Notes: generated by a model from the letters alone, not told the origin. Counted from the stretch's first letter, positions 51,188 through 60,847 are shown. The stretch: DNA of 64,000 bases from Vulcanimicrobiota bacterium (GCA_019637395.1 JAHBVR010000001.1:467994-531993); one strand, 5' to 3'. Program-made: numbers and translations.

Positions 51188-51640
51188 CTACGGAACCCTG
51201 GAAACTTCCAGCAGACGGCGGGTCTGGATACGTACCAGGTCGATCATGCCCATCAGGCCCTGGCCCTTACCCATGGAAATCTCTTTTCCGAAGATGGAAA
51301 ACACCACGTCGTGACTTAAATTCACGGCCAGCTCCGGGTCTTCTCCGCTGAGACACTCATCCAAAATCACCGCCATCGCCTTGGCCGAGATCCCCTGAGG
51401 ATTCTCCACCGCAAAGTGATACTTGAACTTGCCATCCGCCAACGCTTCCGTCCACACATAGGCTTCGGAATCGCAGCGCGGAGCGCGCTGACTTTCGGGG
51501 AAAGGCCGCGGCCCGCTGATGCTCGCCGGTGCTTCCTGGAAGCGGTCGGCAAACTCGATCAAAGCCTGGTAACGCTCCATGCGATCATCGAAAAAATCCA
51601 GCTCCTCGAGCAGTTGCTCAATCTTCGGAGGAAACGGCAT
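51188..51640 (-). CDS. sufE: SufE-like cysteine desulfurase activator
   Basis: A 150-residue SufE protein that accepts sulfur from a SufS desulfurase for Fe-S cluster assembly. The catalytic Cys lies in RAPRCDSEAYVW, and the LSGEDPELAVNLSHDVVF and GLMGMIDLVRIQTRRLL segments match the family. Its ATG overlaps the stop of the sulfurtransferase gene by one base (TGATG), consistent with a shared sulfur-transfer role. No sufS or sufBCD in the window. Confidence 0.88.
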   Translation of the reverse strand: MPFPPKIEQLLEELDFFDDRMERYQALIEFADRFQEAPASISGPRPFPESQRAPRCDSEAYVWTEALADGKFKYHFAVENPQGISAKAMAVILDECLSGEDPELAVNLSHDVVFSIFGKEISMGKGQGLMGMIDLVRIQTRRLLEVSRVP

Positions 51641-52524
51641 CAGGGCTTCTCGATGGGAGCCCCGACCAGGTTACCCCATTCGGTCCAACTGCCATCATAG
51701 TTGCGCACCTTCTGGTAGCCGAGCAGGTGGGTGAGCACGAACCAGGTCAGGCTGCTGCGTTCACCAATGCGGCAATAGACCACCACGTCGTCGTCCGGCT
51801 TGACACCCTGTTCTACCTGGTAGATCTGGCGCAACTCCTCGGCCGTCTTGAAAGTGCCGTCCTCCGGATTGATAGACCTGGCCCAGGGCACGCTTTTGGC
51901 CCCGGGAATGTGGCCGCCACGCAGAGCTCCTTCATTGGGGTAGTCCTCCATGTGCAGGCGCTCCCCGGTGAACTCCAGCGGCGAGCGCACGTCGACCAGC
52001 GGTTTCTTGGACTTCACGTGCTCCATGACGACGTCGCGTAGCGCGCGAATGGTTTCGTCGTCGCGCTCTTGGGCCGCCTGGTAGTCGGTAGGGGCAAACT
52101 TGGGAATTTCCCGGGTTAGCGCGCGCTTCTCTTTCTCCCACTTGAGCCGGCCGCCGTCCATCAGCTTGACCTTTTTGTGGCCGAACAACGAGAAGACCCA
52201 GAGAGCGTAGGCGGCCCACCAGTTGGACTTGTCGCCGTAAAACACGACGGTGGTGTCCGGCGTGATGCCAATGCGCGAGCACAGCTTCTCGAATTCGGCT
52301 TTGCCCAGATAGTCGCGGACCACCTGATGGTTGAGATCGCTGGTCCAGTCCACCTGGACGGCGTTCTGGATGTGGCCGGACGGATAGAGCAGCAGATCCT
52401 CGTTGGATTCCACCAGACGCACGTCGGCGTCGTTGAGATGCTGGGCCACCCACTCGGTGCTGACCAAAATTTCGGGATGCACATAGCCTCGCTCGGCGGG
52501 GCTGAGTTCACTGCTGATTGACAT
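51640..52524 (-). CDS. Two-domain rhodanese sulfurtransferase
   Basis: A 294-residue thiosulfate or 3-mercaptopyruvate sulfurtransferase. The inactive first rhodanese domain ([29 protein letters not shown]) and the active second domain with [17 protein letters not shown] (catalytic Cys in CRIGERS; this loop is closer to thiosulfate than to mercaptopyruvate types) are both complete. No signal peptide. GGAGG nine bases before ATG 52524. First gene of a two-gene unit with sufE; divergent from the LTA-synthase-like gene. Confidence 0.92.
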   Translation of the reverse strand: MSISSELSPAERGYVHPEILVSTEWVAQHLNDADVRLVESNEDLLLYPSGHIQNAVQVDWTSDLNHQVVRDYLGKAEFEKLCSRIGITPDTTVVFYGDKSNWWAAYALWVFSLFGHKKVKLMDGGRLKWEKEKRALTREIPKFAPTDYQAAQERDDETIRALRDVVMEHVKSKKPLVDVRSPLEFTGERLHMEDYPNEGALRGGHIPGAKSVPWARSINPEDGTFKTAEELRQIYQVEQGVKPDDDVVVYCRIGERSSLTWFVLTHLLGYQKVRNYDGSWTEWGNLVGAPIEKP

Positions 52525-52616
52525 GGTTTCATTCCTCCAAAACTCTGAGCACCTGTTATGCCGGGGTTCCGCTCCGATCTGGAGGCTCCTGCCGCCGAGA
52601 GCCGAAGGCGCGGCTC

Positions 52617-54614
52617 GTGTTGAGCCGGATACCCGGTTGGGTCTTTTTGTGTATGTTGGGACTGGGACTTTCCTTGTGCCAGGAGTGGATTGGCCTGCAC
52701 GGGCTGTTCCTGGGCCTGGGCAGCGCCGCCCTGGCGGTGCTTCTCCTGGGCCTGCCGCGCACCCAGAACCTGAAAGTCTGGACGCTTACGCTCATGACCT
52801 GGATGGTGGGCGGCAACCTTTGGAAAATCTGGCTCATCCAGGACCACCTGGACAGCCCGGTCGACCTCTCCACGCTGAACTGGTGCTGGCAGGCCATGAC
52901 TTTAGCGGCCCTGGTGATTATCTGCCAGCTCATCAGCCGCCGCCACTGGCACCGCCTGGTCTGGCTGCTGCAGGCTTTGCTGGGCTCGCTGTTCCTCATC
53001 GATCAGCTCTACGAACGTTACTTTGACGACGTTCCCGGCCTCTACTTGCTGACCCAGCTCAACCAGGCCAAATCGGTCATTCCCTCGACCATGGAATTGT
53101 TGGCGCGAGAAGACCTGGCCTTTCCGGGAGATATTCTGCTAGCGCTTCCCTTGCTCTTCATGAAAGCTCCCCTGGCTCCGGCCCGCAGCCTCAGTGCTTC
53201 CTGGTTCTGCTTGTCACTGGTCAGCAGCGCCATCTTCGGCCTGACCCTGGATGCTGAAGACTTACGCATTCTGCGCCTGCGCTTCCGCAACGTGGCGGCG
53301 GTGCAACGTCTGGGCCTGTTTCATTACCACTTTTACGACGTGCTGCAGATGGTCTATTCCCGTTGGGAAAACCTCATTGATTCTCGCTACGACAAAAAGA
53401 TGTTGTCCGAACTGGTCCAGCAAAGTCGCAAATCGATCCGTTTCAAAAATGATACCCTGGGGATGTATCGCGGCAAGAACCTCCTTGTATTTCAACTCGA
53501 GTCCTTTGAATGGTTCGTTTTCAACCTCAAAGTGAACGGCCAACCAGTCACGCCTTTTCTCAACGAACTGGCCAAAGAATCCTGGACCGGGGGGCTGCAA
53601 GATCAATCGGGTCAGGGCCGCAGTTCCGACGGCGAGTTCATCCTGCTCAACAGCCTGCTGCCCCCGGGCCAGCGCCCGCTGGTCTACGCTTACCCCAGCA
53701 ATTTCTATGAAGGCCTGCCGGCGCTGCTCACCAAGGCGGGCTACCTGACCAGCTATTCCGTGGCCTACTACGGTTCATTCTGGAACTGCCGCTACATGGC
53801 GCGCCGCTACGGCTTCAAGCGCAACCTGTTTCGAGAAGAACTGCCCGCTGATCCTAATAACGCCATCGGCTGGGGACTCAGCGACTACGGCCTGGTCAAT
53901 CGGCTCAAGGTCTACTGGCAAGAATTCCCCCGCCCATTTTTCGCCTACGTGGTGACCATGATGGGCCATTATCCCTATCGCGAACTGAGCAGTTCTCAAG
54001 AGCGCCTCCAACTGCCAGGTAAAATGGCCGACAAAGAAAATCTGCTGGGCCGCTATCTGCAGCTTTGCCGGGAGCGCGACGAAGAGTGGAGGCGCATCGT
54101 CGATACCCTGAAGGCCGAAGGCTTGTGGCAGAACAGCGTGGTGGTGCTGGTAGGCGACCATGATGCCCGCATCAGTTACGAAGACATGGCCCTGTTGCAG
54201 CCCAAAGGCACCTTTGATGAAGTTGACAAAATCGAGAGTGACCGGGTCTTCTGCCTGATCCATGGGCCTGACGGCAAATTGCGCGGGCAGGGGCCGAAAT
54301 ATGCCGCCCAGGTCGATTTGACGCCGACCTTGCTCCATCTGCTGGGCGTGACCGAATACCCGAGCGCCTGCCTGGGCATCAACCTGCTCAGTCCGATGCA
54401 ACGCAAGACCATCGTTTCCAAGACTGGTTACAGCATCGATTCGAACTACGTGGTGGTGGACAATGGATCGACCTGGTCGACCTACGCCCGCTCCACCCAC
54501 CAGGAAGTCAACCAGAAGGGGCTTCCCGTGCAAAAAGCCCTGGACGACTGGAACGACCTGGTGCGCGATATTTTGCGCCTCAATCTGGTTCCCGCCATGC
54601 TGAAAATGAATTAG
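52617..54614 (+). CDS. LTA-synthase-like sulfatase-fold membrane enzyme with Ser at the nucleophile
   Basis: A 665-residue polytopic protein: five N-terminal membrane helices, then an extracytoplasmic sulfatase-fold domain like LtaS and phosphoglycerol transferases ([50 protein letters not shown]). The nucleophile segment, GKTSDAEF in LtaS with catalytic Thr, reads GRSSDGEF here, with Ser336. It probably adds phosphoglycerol or another group to an envelope glycan or lipid. I choose GTG 52617 since the upstream frame lacks membrane character; AAGG lies eight bases before. Adjacent to a GT39-type glycosyltransferase. Confidence 0.85.
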   Translation: MLSRIPGWVFLCMLGLGLSLCQEWIGLHGLFLGLGSAALAVLLLGLPRTQNLKVWTLTLMTWMVGGNLWKIWLIQDHLDSPVDLSTLNWCWQAMTLAALVIICQLISRRHWHRLVWLLQALLGSLFLIDQLYERYFDDVPGLYLLTQLNQAKSVIPSTMELLAREDLAFPGDILLALPLLFMKAPLAPARSLSASWFCLSLVSSAIFGLTLDAEDLRILRLRFRNVAAVQRLGLFHYHFYDVLQMVYSRWENLIDSRYDKKMLSELVQQSRKSIRFKNDTLGMYRGKNLLVFQLESFEWFVFNLKVNGQPVTPFLNELAKESWTGGLQDQSGQGRSSDGEFILLNSLLPPGQRPLVYAYPSNFYEGLPALLTKAGYLTSYSVAYYGSFWNCRYMARRYGFKRNLFREELPADPNNAIGWGLSDYGLVNRLKVYWQEFPRPFFAYVVTMMGHYPYRELSSSQERLQLPGKMADKENLLGRYLQLCRERDEEWRRIVDTLKAEGLWQNSVVVLVGDHDARISYEDMALLQPKGTFDEVDKIESDRVFCLIHGPDGKLRGQGPKYAAQVDLTPTLLHLLGVTEYPSACLGINLLSPMQRKTIVSKTGYSIDSNYVVVDNGSTWSTYARSTHQEVNQKGLPVQKALDDWNDLVRDILRLNLVPAMLKMN

Positions 54615-56095
54615 ATACTGGGAGTTACACCCTTATAGCCGTAAGCTTTCCAGTAACTGTAGCGACGCAACGGCTGGCCGGCGCGCATTTCCACCAGTTC
54701 CCAAGGACCATCGACCTTCTCGAAACATCCGCGCAAGCGGTTGATATCGATCTCATATTGCGGATGCCAGTCACCATTGGCTTTGACGCGGCTATAGCCG
54801 ACCACCACCGCGTCCCAGCCCACGAACTTGTAGGCCGGCGTCCAATAATCGTAAGCCAGGGCCCGCATTCCCAGCGCGTTGATGGAGACCACCCTATCCA
54901 ACGGCACTCCCGCAAAAGCCAGTTCACTGGCGCACTGATAGCCGTAGCCGAGAAAAAAAGTCTCGTTGGGACGCGGCATAGCGCCTTGAATCCGCAAAGC
55001 TTCCACGGTCATGGAATGCCACTGGGTGACATCATCGCCGCGATTGGCCGCTCCCATGGGAAAGACCAGTGCGTAAAAGGGCAGTAACGAAAAGAGCGCG
55101 GAAGGGTAAATCAAGGCCCAACGCCAGCTCGACAGGCTGACCCAGGGCGCCAGCAGCAGCAGAAAGCCCAGATATCCCGGCAACGGCCAGTTGATGTTGA
55201 CCAGGCGCTGGCTGCTGACCCAGAGCATCAGTCCTAAAAAGGGAAGAGTCCAGCTTAACCCGATCACCGCCGAAGGATGGCGGCGCCGCCCGGCTCCATA
55301 CAAAACGAAAGGCCCGGCCAGGTAAACCAGAGGCCCGAGCATAACGGCCGGATAAAGCAAGGAAGCCATTTTTTCGCCCTCGCTGGAGGCCTCCTGGAAG
55401 CGCTCTGAACCTTGAAAACGAAAGCTGGCAAAATCGTGAGTAAAATTCCAATAGACGACCGGCGAGAAGAGCGCGATGGCCAGCAGGGCGCCCGCCCACA
55501 TGGAGGGGCCCAACCACAGAGAACGTGGCTTGCGCAAAGACCAGCAGGCCACGAAGGCGGCTACGGGGATGAACACAGCCGGGTACTTCGAATCCATGCC
55601 CAGGCCGGTAGCCAGACCGATCACCCACCACCACTCGGGGCGATCGTCCTGGAGCAGACGGGTCGTGGCGTACATCCCCAATGACCAGAAAAACATCAGC
55701 GGAGCGTCCGGCAGCAGCACCATGGAATACCAATGGAAAGCCGGCAACAAGGTGTGCAATAGCAGCCCGGTGCGGGCCACCTTTTCATCCCAAAGCCGGC
55801 GCAAAGTGTCGAAAATCAACCAGCCGCTACCGGCGAAAAGCAAGATGGCCGGCAACCGCACGGCCAGCGAGTTGGTGCCCAGGGGACTGAAAAGGGCGAT
55901 GAGCCAGGCCACCATGGGTGGGTGATCGTAGTAGCTGGCGGCCAGATGCTTGGAATAACACCAGTAATAGGCCTCCTCCACTTTCAAGTCGGTGGAGGCC
56001 GCGATGGCGCAACGCAAAAGAGCCGTCGTCACGAGAAAGACCAGGGCCCAGCGAGTGGAAGACTTATCTACTCCGGAAATTCCGCACCATCCCAA
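54611..56095 (-). CDS. ArnT/PMT-family glycosyltransferase (GT39-like)
   Basis: A 494-residue membrane glycosyltransferase using polyprenyl-phosphate sugars. The first periplasmic loop has the acidic VEEAYYW and YYDHPPMVAWLIALF; LLPDAPLMFFW follows, and about eleven helices can be counted. The substrate is likely an envelope lipid or glycan. TTG 56095 lies 28 bases inside the upstream gene; no better start precedes the first helix. Convergent with the LTA-synthase-like gene (four-base overlap). Confidence 0.85.
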   Translation of the reverse strand: MGWCGISGVDKSSTRWALVFLVTTALLRCAIAASTDLKVEEAYYWCYSKHLAASYYDHPPMVAWLIALFSPLGTNSLAVRLPAILLFAGSGWLIFDTLRRLWDEKVARTGLLLHTLLPAFHWYSMVLLPDAPLMFFWSLGMYATTRLLQDDRPEWWWVIGLATGLGMDSKYPAVFIPVAAFVACWSLRKPRSLWLGPSMWAGALLAIALFSPVVYWNFTHDFASFRFQGSERFQEASSEGEKMASLLYPAVMLGPLVYLAGPFVLYGAGRRRHPSAVIGLSWTLPFLGLMLWVSSQRLVNINWPLPGYLGFLLLLAPWVSLSSWRWALIYPSALFSLLPFYALVFPMGAANRGDDVTQWHSMTVEALRIQGAMPRPNETFFLGYGYQCASELAFAGVPLDRVVSINALGMRALAYDYWTPAYKFVGWDAVVVGYSRVKANGDWHPQYEIDINRLRGCFEKVDGPWELVEMRAGQPLRRYSYWKAYGYKGVTPSI

Positions 56096-56625
56096 ACTTC
56101 AGAGGCGGATGCTTCGGCTTCAACTTCGGCCTCGAGAGGGCGTTCGTAACGAACCCAGGTCAGCTCCGCCCCCAATTCCTCTTCCCAATAGTCCTGAGAA
56201 GCGACCAACTCGTAGCCTAAAGACGCGAAGAATCGGCCCTGATTCAGAAAGAGCTCACGAGTGTCGGGCAGCAGACTACCCTCGATAGCCAGATGCGTCA
56301 AGCCGGCCCTCTGCAACTGCCCCACCAGGTGGGACAGCATCAAGCGCAAATCTTCGATTTCGCCTGTGGCCAGTGCCAGATCGTCAATCAACACCACCGA
56401 CTCGCGCAGACCTTCCACCCGGCTTTCCTCAAGCCAGGCCAGCATGTAGGCCATCAGGTTGCCGCGCTCCAACAGGCCTACCGAAAAATTGCCACCCTCG
56501 CGCACGGCGCTGGTCAGCGCGGCAGCGATCTCGGCGGCTTCGTAGAGCATTTCCTCGGGATAGAAATCGGCCGCCAGCTCCGCGATCTGCTCGGCATCCT
56601 GGGGTTCCAGGGACTGAAGATTCAT
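56068..56625 (-). CDS. GNAT-like acetyltransferase
   Basis: A 185-residue protein with the order of GNAT motifs: an N-terminal alpha-helical part (AEQIAELAADFYPEEM), a beta strand pair around FSVGLLERGNLMAYMLAW, a core VVLIDDLALATGEIEDLRLMLSHL and a motif B-like FFASLGYELVA before the C-terminus. The acetyl-CoA pyrophosphate loop is poorly conserved. ATG overlaps the previous stop by four bases. Confidence 0.65.
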   Translation of the reverse strand: MNLQSLEPQDAEQIAELAADFYPEEMLYEAAEIAAALTSAVREGGNFSVGLLERGNLMAYMLAWLEESRVEGLRESVVLIDDLALATGEIEDLRLMLSHLVGQLQRAGLTHLAIEGSLLPDTRELFLNQGRFFASLGYELVASQDYWEEELGAELTWVRYERPLEAEVEAEASASEVWDGAEFPE

Positions 56626-57248
56626 TCGGCCAGGGCGGCGCTCAAACCGATTTGGGCGCGACGAACCTGCTCGAGGGCCAGCCGCAACGGCTCCTTGCTG
56701 CCATCGCGCATGTGCTGATGGATTTGCTCCAGACTATCTCCCAGCGCTTCCAGAGCGTCACTGATGGTGGGAACGGGAATGAATCTCGGAGGCCCGAAGT
56801 GTTCGGGGTCGTCCACCATGGCCACGGTCTGTTCCAGGCGCTGCAGACTGCCTTCCAAACGAGACTCAAAGAGAGCCAGGTTGGGCAGGAGAGCCTCGCA
56901 CTCCTGAAAGGAGGCGGCCGCGAAAAAAGTCTCTTTAACCTGGCTCAGCGCCGCTTGCAGTTCGCTTTGCACGTCCTCCACGGCCGCCTGAGCCGCCTTG
57001 AGAATCTCCGGGTCAAGCTCGTCGGGAAAGTTCTCGCGAGCCAGCTCCAGCGAACGCGTCACATAACCGCTCACCGTCTCCACCGAGTCGGCCACCGCTC
57101 CCTTGATGTGAGCGTAGAGTTCCTCGAGCTTGGAGGCGCTGGCGGGCATCTGCCGGTCCATCAAGCGACGCGCGCTGCTGCGTAGAATCTCTAAAGGCTG
57201 CTGAATCTCCAGCTTATCGGCTTCAGGCTCGTGCATAGCTGGCAACAT
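56622..57248 (-). CDS. All-helical protein of unknown function
   Basis: A roughly 208-residue, fully helical, acidic protein (LEELYAHIKGAVADSVETV, QSELQAALSQVKETFF, FESRLEGSLQRLEQTVAMV). No motif recognised; could be a coiled-coil scaffold. ATG 57248 or 57236 are both possible starts; the upstream TTG 57290 is less likely. Coupled to the GNAT-like gene by an ATGA overlap. Confidence 0.65.
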   Translation of the reverse strand: MLPAMHEPEADKLEIQQPLEILRSSARRLMDRQMPASASKLEELYAHIKGAVADSVETVSGYVTRSLELARENFPDELDPEILKAAQAAVEDVQSELQAALSQVKETFFAAASFQECEALLPNLALFESRLEGSLQRLEQTVAMVDDPEHFGPPRFIPVPTISDALEALGDSLEQIHQHMRDGSKEPLRLALEQVRRAQIGLSAALAE

Positions 57249-57401
57249 TCGGCTGGCCGGGTGAGTCTCCTGGAGTTTGGCTGAGAGCAAACCTCAGATC
57301 GCCAAATAATCGCGAAATTCTTAAATGAGCGGCAACAAGCCGGCAATCTCCGGCAACAATCATGTTACAAGGTTTACGCAAAGTCTCTATCCGGCTGGTG
57401 G

Positions 57402-57427
57402 ATAGTGTTCATTGGAAAGAGCACTAT
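57402..57427 (+). other. Leader hairpin
   Basis: ATAGTG (57402-57407) pairs with CACTAT (57422-57427) in the 5' leader of the Gly/Gln-rich gene, with a 14-base loop. Weak; function not known. Confidence 0.2.
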
Positions 57428-57464
57428 GAATGTAACGAAGCGACAAACAACGGAGGACATTCAA

Positions 57465-58010
57465 ATGGCTATCAATCCCATCGGCGGCGGTTTTCCCCAG
57501 CAAATTCCCGGTGGCGGCGCCCCTGGCGGTCAGCCCGGCCCGAACCGCCTGCAAAAAGTCCAGCAAGATCTGGCCGGCCTCCAAAAAGAAGACAAGCAGA
57601 AAATCAAGCAGCAGCTTGAACAAGAGCTCCAGAACCCGGCTGCCGGCGGCGCCCAGCAGCAGCAACCCCAACAGGCCGAGCCCGGCAAAGAGAATGTCTC
57701 CAAAGTTCAGAATGAAGTCTCGGCCCTGACCAAGGGCGAAAAGACCGTCATCAAAAATCAGCTCGACCAAGAAGACAAGGTCACCCAGAGCCAGGAAGCC
57801 CAGCAGGGCGGCGGCGGCGAAAAGGGTGGCGACGACAAGGGCGGCGGCATCGGCGACATGATCGGCAAAATCGGCGAAACCATCGGCGGTATGCTCGGCG
57901 GCGGTGACAAAGGTGGTGACAAGGGCGCGGCACCGGCCGCCAAATCGTCGACACCGGCTCCCAAAGCCTCGGCACCCGCGCCCAAAATCGGCAGCGGCAC
58001 GAGCAAGTAA
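57465..58010 (+). CDS. Low-complexity Gly/Gln/Lys-rich protein
   Basis: A 181-residue disordered-looking protein starting MAINPIGGGFPQQIPGGG. The middle has Gln-rich helix segments (LQKVQQDLAGLQKEDKQ, KQQLEQELQNP); the end is Gly/Lys-rich (GGGDKGGDKG) with Ala-Pro repeats. No signal peptide. Strong GGAGG nine bases before ATG 57465 and a strong terminator after it suggest high, single-gene expression. It lies just upstream of an orphan type III export domain gene; a secreted substrate is possible but unproven. Confidence 0.7.
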   Translation: MAINPIGGGFPQQIPGGGAPGGQPGPNRLQKVQQDLAGLQKEDKQKIKQQLEQELQNPAAGGAQQQQPQQAEPGKENVSKVQNEVSALTKGEKTVIKNQLDQEDKVTQSQEAQQGGGGEKGGDDKGGGIGDMIGKIGETIGGMLGGGDKGGDKGAAPAAKSSTPAPKASAPAPKIGSGTSK

Positions 58011-58031
58011 ATCAAATCCGTCCGGCAAGAA

Positions 58032-58060
58032 AGGCGACCTTCGGGGTCGCCTTTTTTTAT
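58032..58060 (+). terminator. Strong intrinsic terminator
   Basis: AGGCGACC (58032-58039) pairs with GGTCGCCT (58045-58052) around TTCGG, followed by a T-run. It lies 22 bases after the Gly/Gln-rich gene and ends its transcript; the FlhA-type gene that follows therefore needs its own promoter or read-through. Confidence 0.92.
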
Positions 58061-58101
58061 TGCCTCCAGGAGCTTGCCCGCCGAGGGAAAAGGAGTTATC
58101 C

Positions 58102-58923
58102 GTGGAGCTTATCGTTCAAGCCGGTTCGGATTGGTTGAAGTTGCTTCCCGAGGCCCTCGAAAGAGTGAGCCACGAGCTGGACCGTTCCGGGCTTTGGGAC
58201 ATGGATGAAGTACAGATCGAGTTGGCGCCCCAACCCGATCTGGTAACTCTCCGCCTGCGCCGGCACAACTGCGGCCAATTACGCGGCGCACCCCACCTTG
58301 GCGACCTGTGCCATTTCCTACTCCAGACCTGGAAAGAATGCGGCTACCTGGGCTACTCCCTGGAGCACTTGCACGCCAGCCTCCACCACCTGGACCGGCC
58401 GCAACTGGTCCACCTGGTGCGTAAGCGAGTCGATCCGCTCATCCTCTGGCAAACCATGCGCGGCCTCATCCAGGAATGCGTGCCCATCTGCGATCTGGAA
58501 ACCATCCTGGAGACGGTCCTGGAAAACTATTCGATTACGCAGAATCCCGAATCACTGGGCGAATTCGTGCGCCAGGCCCTGAGCCGGCTTTTCGTTCCTT
58601 CGCTCCTGCACCAAGGGGAACTGCCCGTGATCGTATTGGCACCGGAATGGCAGCGCGAGATGGAACTGAGCACCTCGGGCCGGTTTCTTAGCCTGTCCGC
58701 CGCCTCCGGCAGCAATCTGCTGCGAGCGCTGCGCAAATCTTTGCAGGGCTTTTCCGGTCCCGAGCCGGTGCTGCTCTGCTGCGGCCAAATCCGTCCCGCC
58801 CTGCGCAAGCTTGTGGCCCGTATGCTTCCGCAAGTTAGAGTCATCAGCTACGCTGAACTGCCGCCCCGTACCACGGTGCGTCGGGTGGCCACCGTCTCCC
58901 AGTCGGTCGGACTCAGTCAGTAG
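58102..58923 (+). CDS. Stand-alone FlhA/SctV-type (FHIPEP) cytoplasmic domain protein
   Basis: A 273-residue soluble protein that resembles the C-terminal cytoplasmic domain of FlhA/SctV type III export gate proteins, with no membrane part. LILWQTMRGLIQECVPICDLE, TILETVLENYSITQNPESLG and EFVRQALSRLFVP match the family's RVLQNLLREGVPIRDL and YVRQAL regions; near the end LLCCGQIRPALRKLVARM and VISYAELPP match the PDIRPxVRRL and LSYNEI regions. The N-terminal 90 residues are shortened. GTG 58102 has AAGGAG seven bases upstream. No other flagellar or type III genes are in the window. Confidence 0.8.
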   Translation: MELIVQAGSDWLKLLPEALERVSHELDRSGLWDMDEVQIELAPQPDLVTLRLRRHNCGQLRGAPHLGDLCHFLLQTWKECGYLGYSLEHLHASLHHLDRPQLVHLVRKRVDPLILWQTMRGLIQECVPICDLETILETVLENYSITQNPESLGEFVRQALSRLFVPSLLHQGELPVIVLAPEWQREMELSTSGRFLSLSAASGSNLLRALRKSLQGFSGPEPVLLCCGQIRPALRKLVARMLPQVRVISYAELPPRTTVRRVATVSQSVGLSQ

Positions 58924-59843
58924 CTTTCGTACCAATCGAGTGCCGGCTCGGGCTCTCTGCAGTTGTTCCAGAACGGTGCCGCCCCCGCGCAGATCTCACC
59001 CAGACGTTGCAGCCGCTGAGGCACCACTTTCTCTAAAAATTTAGCCCTTTCCACGCCCTGCAACTGACAGGCCTCGCTCCAAACAGCCCGCCCCACGATC
59101 ACCCCGGACGCCCCATGAAAGCAGGCGCGCTCGGCCTGGCGGCAATAGGTCTCGAAATCCACCCCGCCGCTCAGCAGAGCCCAGGGAGCACTGCACACTT
59201 TACCCAGGTCACGGCAGGTGGTTTCCCACTCGCTCTCGTCGGCCGGGATCTGCAGTTTGAGCACATCGGCTCCCAGAGCGCAAAACAGCTGAGTCATTTC
59301 CACCGTGATCTCACGCTGCTCCTGGGGAGACAGCTTTTCATCCGGGACAGGCGCGCAGGCGATGGGTTCCAGATACAGTGGAATGTCATATTTTTCGCAT
59401 TCCTGCACGAGCTGCTCCACCAGCTTTTTCTTGGCTTCGGCCGCGGCCAGCCGGGGATGAAAGGGCAGCAAAAGCTTGACGCCGTCTCCGCCCATGCGCT
59501 TGACTTTGTCCACTCCCCAGTGGGGTATCCAGTTGAGTTCGCGCTGACTGGGGTGCACTCCGTAGTCGGTCACCTCCAGCGGGGAGAGCAGTCCGCCCCT
59601 GAACTTGCGCCCGGCCACAATCGCTCCTAGCCCGAAGCCTGGATCGGCCAGCACAGCCGTCACTTGAGGAGCCGAGGCTTCGATGACCTGCAATTTGAAA
59701 TCGCGGAAAGCCAGGTCGTCGATAGGTCCGGCCTGCTTTTCGATGGCTTCACGCAAGTTGGCGCGGTGGTCGATAGCCATGATCACGAATTGACCGGTTG
59801 CATTGGTGCAGCGGCTGAGGTGGCGGACTTTCCCGATACTCAC
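58917..59843 (-). CDS. Class I aldolase of the LacD/tagatose-1,6-bisphosphate type (probable inositol-pathway aldolase)
   Basis: A 308-residue TIM-barrel aldolase. It shows the LacD-like VIMAIDHRANL start, the presumed Schiff-base lysine in DGVKLLLPFHP, YLEPIACAP, VLKLQIPADES and the phosphate-binding WALLSGGVDFETY and ASGVIVGRAVWSE loops. In iol clusters such enzymes cut 2-deoxy-5-keto-gluconate 6-phosphate; position directly after iolG supports that, though tagatose bisphosphate is not excluded. Its start overlaps the iolG stop (ATGA). Confidence 0.8.
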   Translation of the reverse strand: MSIGKVRHLSRCTNATGQFVIMAIDHRANLREAIEKQAGPIDDLAFRDFKLQVIEASAPQVTAVLADPGFGLGAIVAGRKFRGGLLSPLEVTDYGVHPSQRELNWIPHWGVDKVKRMGGDGVKLLLPFHPRLAAAEAKKKLVEQLVQECEKYDIPLYLEPIACAPVPDEKLSPQEQREITVEMTQLFCALGADVLKLQIPADESEWETTCRDLGKVCSAPWALLSGGVDFETYCRQAERACFHGASGVIVGRAVWSEACQLQGVERAKFLEKVVPQRLQRLGEICAGAAPFWNNCREPEPALDWYESY

Positions 59844-60844
59844 GCCTGAATCTCCGAGAGCTTGACGGGCCGGTTCTCGGCCAGGGATTTCTGGGCGGCC
59901 AGCGCCATCACCACCGGCGCCCGACCGTCGTGAGCCGTTACCGGCGTGCCGCGGTCCTCGGCGATGCAGCGCACGAAAGTCTCCAGCTCGGCCTGATAAG
60001 ACGCCAGATAGCGATCCATAAAGAAATTCTTGGGCAGACCGCGCTCCACGCTGGTGGCGGTACTCAAGCTCACTTCGTCCGGAAAAACGTTGTCGCTGCG
60101 CAGCACGCCGGCGCTGCCGAAGACCTCGACGCGCTGGTCATAGCCATAGACGGCCTGGCGGCTGTTGTCGATGGTCCCCAAGGAACCGTCGCTAAACCTC
60201 AGGCTGATCAGCGCCGTGTCCACGTCCCCGACTTCGCCAATGCGCGGGTCGACACGCACCGCGGCGCTGGCGTAGATCTCCTCCACTTCTCCCAGCAGAT
60301 AGCGGGCCATATCAAAGTCGTGGATGGTCATATCAAAGAACAGCCCACCCGAGACTTTGATGTATTCCAGGGGCGGCGGCGCGGGGTCGCGGCTGATGAT
60401 GTGCAGCAGGTGCGGGATACCGATTTTGCCCTGCTCGATCGACTGCTTGATACGCCGGTGATTCGGATCAAATCGTCGGTTGAACCCGACCATCATTTTT
60501 ACGCCGGTGCGCTCGACCTCGTGAATGACGGCGTCGATGCGGGCCAGGTCGGCATCAATGGGCTTTTCACAGAAGATGTGCTTGCCGGCGTTGGCGGCGG
60601 CCAGGCAGTAATTGGCGTGAGTATTGGTCGAGGAACAGATCACCAGGCCCTGGATATCGTAGTTGTGCAGCAGATCTGCCACGTCTTCAGCCACTTTGGG
60701 CACGCCATAGCGGTCGGCGCAGGCCCGGGCCGCATCCAGGTGCAGATCGGTGACGGCCACCAACTCGCCGGTCTGGCTCTTGAGCAAGGTCTCCACATGC
60801 AACTGGCCGATACGGCCAGTACCTACCAATCCAAGTCGAACCAT
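59840..60844 (-). CDS. iolG: Myo-inositol 2-dehydrogenase
   Basis: A 334-residue Gfo/Idh/MocA oxidoreductase that oxidises myo-inositol to scyllo-inosose with NAD. The Rossmann start LGLVGTGRIGQLH, the FCEKPID lysine motif and the GLFFDMTIHDFDMARYLL active-site helix (Asp and His catalytic) are intact, and QVEVFGSAGVL-type sequence follows. AAGGAG in the iolE end region supports ATG 60844. Inositol specificity rests on the iolD/iolE neighbours. Confidence 0.92.
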   Translation of the reverse strand: MVRLGLVGTGRIGQLHVETLLKSQTGELVAVTDLHLDAARACADRYGVPKVAEDVADLLHNYDIQGLVICSSTNTHANYCLAAANAGKHIFCEKPIDADLARIDAVIHEVERTGVKMMVGFNRRFDPNHRRIKQSIEQGKIGIPHLLHIISRDPAPPPLEYIKVSGGLFFDMTIHDFDMARYLLGEVEEIYASAAVRVDPRIGEVGDVDTALISLRFSDGSLGTIDNSRQAVYGYDQRVEVFGSAGVLRSDNVFPDEVSLSTATSVERGLPKNFFMDRYLASYQAELETFVRCIAEDRGTPVTAHDGRAPVVMALAAQKSLAENRPVKLSEIQA

Positions 60845-60847
60845 AGC

